From Caenimonas koreensis DSM 17982 (GTDB taxonomy: Bacteria > Pseudomonadota > Gammaproteobacteria > Burkholderiales > Burkholderiaceae_C): a DNA stretch of 64,000 nt. A program made the position numbers and the translations under genes. The notes under the pieces were generated by a model, which saw nothing but the letters and a program-made list of their open reading frames with translations, did no database searches and was not told the origin of the DNA. Shown here piece after piece: positions 60,074-64,000 of this stretch. The DNA lies in the NCBI RefSeq assembly GCF_009646335.1, contig NZ_WJBU01000010.1, positions 62,001 to 126,000 on the forward strand, given 5' to 3'. Position 1 is the stretch's first letter. Each line of letters begins with the position of its first letter.

Positions 60074-62019
60074 TTGCCGAACTCGGTCACTTCTGCCTCA
60101 TCCTGGCACTGTGCGTGTCAATGCTGCTGGGCACGCTGCCCTTGATCGGCGCCCACCAGGGCCGGCGTGAATGGGTCGTGCTGGCGCGGCCCAGCGCACA
60201 GGCGCTGTTCGTGCTGCTGGCCGCTGCGATGGCTGCCCTGGCATGGAGCTTCTACCTCAACGACTTCAGCGTCGCCTACGTGGCGGGCCACTCGAATTCA
60301 TTGCTGCCCACGGTGTACCGACTGGCGGCCGTGTGGGGCGGGCATGAAGGCTCGCTGCTGCTGTGGGTGTTCATGCTCGCGGGTTGGACATGCGCCGTGG
60401 CGCTGCGTTCGCGCACGCTTGACGAGGCGATGGCTGCGCGTGTGCTTGGCGTGCTCGGGCTGGTCACAACCGGCCTGCTGCTGTTCATCCTGCTCACGTC
60501 CAATCCGTTCGACCGGCTGCTGCCTCCCGCTGAAGAGGGGCGCGACCTGAACCCGCTCCTGCAGGACCCGGGCCTGATCATCCACCCGCCGATGCTCTAC
60601 ATGGGCTATGTCGGTTTTGCGGTGGCGTTCGCTTTCGCGATTGCGGCGCTGCTGTCTGGCCGCGTCGATGCGGCGTGGGCACGCTGGTCGCGCCCGTGGG
60701 CCACCACGGCGTGGATATTCCTGACCATCGGGATTGCACTCGGCTCATGGTGGGCCTACTACGAGCTGGGCTGGGGCGGCTGGTGGTTCTGGGACCCGGT
60801 CGAGAACGCATCGTTCATGCCGTGGCTGATCGGCACCGCGCTGCTGCATTCGCTGGCCGTGACTGAAAAGCGCGGCGCGTTCAAGAGCTGGACGGTGTTG
60901 CTGGCGATCGGCGCTTTCTCGCTGTCGCTGCTGGGCACGTTCCTTGTGCGCTCGGGTGTGCTCACGTCAGTTCACGCCTTTGCGACCGACCCGCGTCGCG
61001 GCATCTTCATCCTTGTGTTGCTGGCACTGGTGATCGGCTCGTCGCTGTTGCTCTTCGCGTGGCGCGCGCCCAAGGTGGGGCAGGGCGGCACGTTCGCGCT
61101 GATGTCGCGTGAAACGCTGATGCTCACTGGCAACGTGTTGCTCGTTGTCGCGGCGGCATCGGTGTTGCTCGGCACGCTGTATCCGCTGCTCATCGACGCA
61201 TTGGGCATCGGCAAGATTTCTGTCGGCCCGCCGTACTTCAACACGGTGTTCGTGCCGCTCATGACGCCCGTGCTGTTCCTCATGGCCGCCGTGCCGCTGG
61301 CCCGCTGGAAGCAGGCAAACGTGGCTGACATGGCGCGCCGTCTATGGGCGCCGGCGCTGGTTGCGGTGATTGCCTCGGTCGCGTTCCCGCTGGCGATGGG
61401 CGGCTGGACGTTCCTCACGGCGCTGGGCAGTGCGCTGGCCGCGTGGATCACCGCGTCGATGGTGCAGCAGATCGTGCGCAGCCTGAAGTCGTCGGGCATG
61501 CCGCCGATGTCGTTCTGGGCCATGCATTGCGGCCACGTGGGCATCGCCGTGTTCGTGCTCGGCGTGACCATGGTGGGCGGCTTCCAGGAAGAAAAAGATG
61601 TGCGCATGGAGCCGGGCGACACCGTGACGGTGGGCGGCCATGAATTCAAGTTCCTGGGCGTGCGCAAAGTGCAAGGCCCGAACTACGTGGCTGACCGCGG
61701 CGAGTTCCAGGTCACGAAAGGCGGCGGCGCGCCCAAGGCGCTCTTTCCTGAAAAGCGTGCCTATGCATCGTCCACGATGCCCATGACCGAAGCCGCGATC
61801 GACGCAGGATTTACGCGTGACGTGTATGTGTCGCTCGGCGAGCCGCTCGAAGGCCAGGCGTGGGCCGTGCGCGTTTACTTCAAGCCGTTTGTGGACTGGA
61901 TCTGGGGCGGCTGCCTGCTGATGGCGCTGGGCGGATTCTTCGCGGTGCTCGACAAGCGCTATCGCGTGGGTCGTGCGAAGGCGAAGTCACCGGCGATGGT
62001 GCAGGGAGCCGCGGCATGA
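60070..62019 (+). CDS. ccmF: haem lyase subunit CcmF
   Basis: This is a 649-residue membrane protein with about 14 helices that ligates haem to apocytochrome c. The WWD motif [20 protein letters not shown] is at about residues 234-253, with His in [22 protein letters not shown] and [12 protein letters not shown]. Size is normal. It overlaps ccmE and ccmG by 4 bases. Confidence 0.96.
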   Translation: MIAELGHFCLILALCVSMLLGTLPLIGAHQGRREWVVLARPSAQALFVLLAAAMAALAWSFYLNDFSVAYVAGHSNSLLPTVYRLAAVWGGHEGSLLLWVFMLAGWTCAVALRSRTLDEAMAARVLGVLGLVTTGLLLFILLTSNPFDRLLPPAEEGRDLNPLLQDPGLIIHPPMLYMGYVGFAVAFAFAIAALLSGRVDAAWARWSRPWATTAWIFLTIGIALGSWWAYYELGWGGWWFWDPVENASFMPWLIGTALLHSLAVTEKRGAFKSWTVLLAIGAFSLSLLGTFLVRSGVLTSVHAFATDPRRGIFILVLLALVIGSSLLLFAWRAPKVGQGGTFALMSRETLMLTGNVLLVVAAASVLLGTLYPLLIDALGIGKISVGPPYFNTVFVPLMTPVLFLMAAVPLARWKQANVADMARRLWAPALVAVIASVAFPLAMGGWTFLTALGSALAAWITASMVQQIVRSLKSSGMPPMSFWAMHCGHVGIAVFVLGVTMVGGFQEEKDVRMEPGDTVTVGGHEFKFLGVRKVQGPNYVADRGEFQVTKGGGAPKALFPEKRAYASSTMPMTEAAIDAGFTRDVYVSLGEPLEGQAWAVRVYFKPFVDWIWGGCLLMALGGFFAVLDKRYRVGRAKAKSPAMVQGAAA

Positions 62020-62546
62020 AGGCGCGCTTTCTCATCCCGATCGGCCTGTTCCTGGTGCTGGTGGTGTTTCTGGCGCTGGGCCTGCAGCACGACCCGCGCG
62101 AGATTCCGTCGCCGCTCGTGGACAAGCCGGCGCCGCAATTCAAGGTGGCGCAACTCATCGCCGAAGACAAGACGTTCTCGCCGCAGGACATGAAGGGCCA
62201 GGTCTGGATGCTCAACGTGTGGGCGTCATGGTGCGTGGCCTGCCGTGTGGAGCATCCGTTGCTGATGGAGATCGGCAAGTCGAAAGCGGTGCCGCTGATC
62301 GGCCTCGACTACAAGGACACGCGCCCCGCAGCGCTGAAATTCCTCAGCCAGCACGGCGATCCGTACACGCTCGCGATCGTGGATACCGATGGCCGTGTGG
62401 GCATTGACTTTGGCGTGTATGGCGTGCCCGAGACCTTCATCATCGACAAGCAAGGCGTAATCCGCCACAAGCAGATCGGCCCGATCACCGAAGAGGCGCT
62501 GCAGAAAACCATCATGCCGCTGATCGAGAAGTTGAAAAAATCATGA
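62016..62546 (+). CDS. ccmG: thiol:disulfide interchange protein CcmG/DsbE
   Basis: This 176-residue membrane-tethered thioredoxin-like protein keeps apocytochrome CxxCH cysteines reduced. The active site is WASWCVACRVEHP, and the acidic cis-Pro region GVYGVPETFIID is present. One N-terminal helix (about residues 4-22) anchors it. ATG 62016 overlaps the ccmF stop. Confidence 0.95.
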   Translation: MKARFLIPIGLFLVLVVFLALGLQHDPREIPSPLVDKPAPQFKVAQLIAEDKTFSPQDMKGQVWMLNVWASWCVACRVEHPLLMEIGKSKAVPLIGLDYKDTRPAALKFLSQHGDPYTLAIVDTDGRVGIDFGVYGVPETFIIDKQGVIRHKQIGPITEEALQKTIMPLIEKLKKS

Positions 62547-63004
62547 AGCGTTTTTTTGCGTGCGTGGCCCTCGCGCTGGCCCTTGTTGGCGCAGCCGCGA
62601 AGGAAGCGGCACCGCTTGCTGAGGACCCCGTCGTCGAAAAGCGGCTGATCGCCATTTCCGAGGAATTGCGCTGCCTGGTGTGCCAAAACGAGTCGCTGGC
62701 CGGCTCCCGGGCGGACCTGGCGAACGACCTGCGCCGCGAGTTGCGCACGCTCATTGGCCAGGGCAAGACCGACGCGCAGATCCGTGAGTTCATGGTCAGC
62801 CGCTACGGCGACTTCGTGCTGTACCGCCCGCCCGTCAAGCCGCAGACGTGGCTGCTGTGGGCTGGCCCGTTTGTATTGATGCTGGTGGGCGTGATCGTGC
62901 TTGTGGTGTATGTGCGCCGCCGCCGCGCCGAGCCAGCGGCAGCCCCCCTGACAGAAGAAGAAGCCCGCCGCGCGCAGGCGCTGCTTGAAGTGAGCGAGCC
63001 ATGA
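62543..63004 (+). CDS. ccmH: cytochrome c maturation protein CcmH (CycL)
   Basis: This is a 153-residue protein with a signal peptide, a periplasmic thioredoxin-like helical domain with LRCLVCQNESLAGSRADLA (CxxC), then a transmembrane helix (about 107-127). It is the short-form CcmH that reduces apocytochrome or participates in haem ligation with CcmF. It overlaps ccmG and ccmI by 4 bases. Confidence 0.95.
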   Translation: MKRFFACVALALALVGAAAKEAAPLAEDPVVEKRLIAISEELRCLVCQNESLAGSRADLANDLRRELRTLIGQGKTDAQIREFMVSRYGDFVLYRPPVKPQTWLLWAGPFVLMLVGVIVLVVYVRRRRAEPAAAPLTEEEARRAQALLEVSEP

Positions 63005-64000
63005 TTGAATTTGTATTGATCGCAGCCATTGCGGTGGCCGTGGTGCTGCTGCTGGTGCTGCGCCCGTTCTTCTGGCAGCGTGCGCAGGCGGGCCCGGTGC
63101 AGTCGCAGCGCAGGCTCAACGCGCAGATTTATCGCGAGCAGATGGAGCGGCTCGACGCCGACCTGGCAGCGGGCACGCTCGCGCAGAGCGAATACGCAGA
63201 GACGCGCGCCGAACTGCAGCGCCGCGCGCTGGACGACACGCAGGAAGAAGACGCCGCGCTGGTGCTCAAGACGCCGCGCCGCACGATGCTTGCCGTGGCT
63301 TTCGTGCTGCCCGTGGCCGCAGCGGCGCTTTACGCCGTGATCGGCACGCCGGCTGCGTTGTCGCCGCAAGCGACAGCGCCAGCGGCAGCGGCCACGCCCG
63401 ACATGCAGCAGATCGAGCAGATGGTCGCGGGCCTGGCAAAAAAGCTGGAGGCTGATCCATCGAACCTGAAGGGCTGGGCCATGCTGGGCCAGTCGTACAA
63501 GGTGATGGGCCGCAATGCCGAGGCTGAGAAAGCCTTCGACAAGGCGGGCGCCTTCCTGGAAGGCGACGCTGCCCTGCTCGCGAGCTACGCAGACGTCGCC
63601 GCCAGCAACGCGGGTGGCAGCTTCAAGGGCAAGCCCGCGATGCTGATCGACAAGGCGCTGAAGGTGAACCCGGCCGAGCCGATGGCGCTGTGGCTGGCCG
63701 GCACCGTGGCCATGCGCGACAACGACAACCGCAAGGCGCTCGCATACTGGCAGCAGCTGCTGCCGCTGCTCGCGCCCGGCTCGCAGGACGAGCAGATGCT
63801 GCGGGGCATCATCGAGGAAGTGCGCGCCAAGGCGGGCGACGCGCCGGGCACGGCGGTTGCGGCCGCCACACCGCAGGCCAGGCCCGCGGCTGCGGCCACA
63901 ACGCCGGCTGCCAGTGTCACCGGCACCGTCACGCTCGACGCATCGCTCAAAAGCCGCCTGGCCGCTGGCGACACGCTGATGGTCATCGCCCGTGTGCCGG
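63001..64000 (+). CDS. ccmI: cytochrome c maturation apocytochrome chaperone CcmI, partial
   Basis: At least 333 residues are visible, and the gene runs off the right edge. Two N-terminal helices (about 3-22 and 97-117) flank a leucine-rich cytoplasmic loop. A TPR domain follows (GWAMLGQSYKVMGRNAEAEK). The sequence then enters a Pro/Ala linker and what looks like the start of the C-terminal Ig-like domain. CcmI binds apocytochrome C-termini. ATG 63001 overlaps the ccmH stop by 4 bases. Confidence 0.92.
   Translation, partial: MIEFVLIAAIAVAVVLLLVLRPFFWQRAQAGPVQSQRRLNAQIYREQMERLDADLAAGTLAQSEYAETRAELQRRALDDTQEEDAALVLKTPRRTMLAVAFVLPVAAAALYAVIGTPAALSPQATAPAAAATPDMQQIEQMVAGLAKKLEADPSNLKGWAMLGQSYKVMGRNAEAEKAFDKAGAFLEGDAALLASYADVAASNAGGSFKGKPAMLIDKALKVNPAEPMALWLAGTVAMRDNDNRKALAYWQQLLPLLAPGSQDEQMLRGIIEEVRAKAGDAPGTAVAAATPQARPAAAATTPAASVTGTVTLDASLKSRLAAGDTLMVIARVP

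Noticed and set aside
1..64000. tRNA, rRNA, insertion sequences and phage genes
   Set aside because: I looked for tRNA-like cloverleafs, transposase motifs and integrase genes by eye and saw none; a tRNAscan and ISfinder search would settle this.

Overview
The window is high-GC chromosomal DNA from a betaproteobacterium, most likely of the order Burkholderiales. The nuo operon order, the EmrAB-type efflux cassette, the ccoIS/ccoNOQP/ccoGH layout and the System I ccm cluster all fit that placement. Nothing here fixes genus; a facultatively anaerobic, metal-reducing Rhodoferax- or Leptothrix/Rubrivivax-like organism is a guess. No rRNA, tRNA, CRISPR array, insertion sequence or phage gene was seen.

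Layout: 1-10000 is the distal part of the complex I operon (nuoF end to nuoN), followed by a NUDIX hydrolase and a DUF1178 protein (to 11060). 11090-17851 holds an ABC exporter and a MarR-controlled tripartite efflux cassette with a near-perfect promoter overlapped by a palindrome. 17936-19492 has a DAHP synthase and a small secreted protein. 19496-43464 is a microaerobic/anaerobic adaptation region: ccoI-ccoS-ccoNOQP-ccoG-ccoH (cbb3 oxidase and its assembly factors), six universal stress proteins, a Pat-like acyl-CoA synthetase/acetyltransferase, an HtrA-like protease, a DksA-like protein, a nucleotide-salvage pair and a PAS-PAS NarX-like kinase with its NarL-like regulator. At least seven good FNR/ANR boxes (TTGAY-N4-RTCAA type) sit in front of these units and of the cytochrome-rquA-frd operon further on.

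Two genes inside the cco region do not belong to respiration. They are a 962-residue protein with an internal duplication and a 177-residue protein with an F-box-like motif. Both are visibly lower in GC and each has a HrpL-type 'hrp box' just upstream, so they look like type III secreted effectors.

44006-57187 (all minus strand) holds two adjacent anaerobic respiratory operons. The first is cytochrome c-rquA-frdABCD, i.e. a rhodoquinone-making methyltransferase with fumarate reductase. The second is a response regulator whose phospho-acceptor Asp is Glu, a CbcL-like multiheme cytochrome c/cytochrome b fusion, and an mtrC-mtrA-mtrB outer-membrane electron conduit. 57396 to the end is the ccmABCDEFGHI cytochrome c maturation cluster that would haem-load these proteins.

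Read together, the second half of the window is an electron-routing island: low-oxygen oxidase, fumarate respiration with a low-potential quinone, and extracellular electron transfer. It appears to be controlled by FNR-type and NarL-type regulators, with two effector-like cargo genes inserted.
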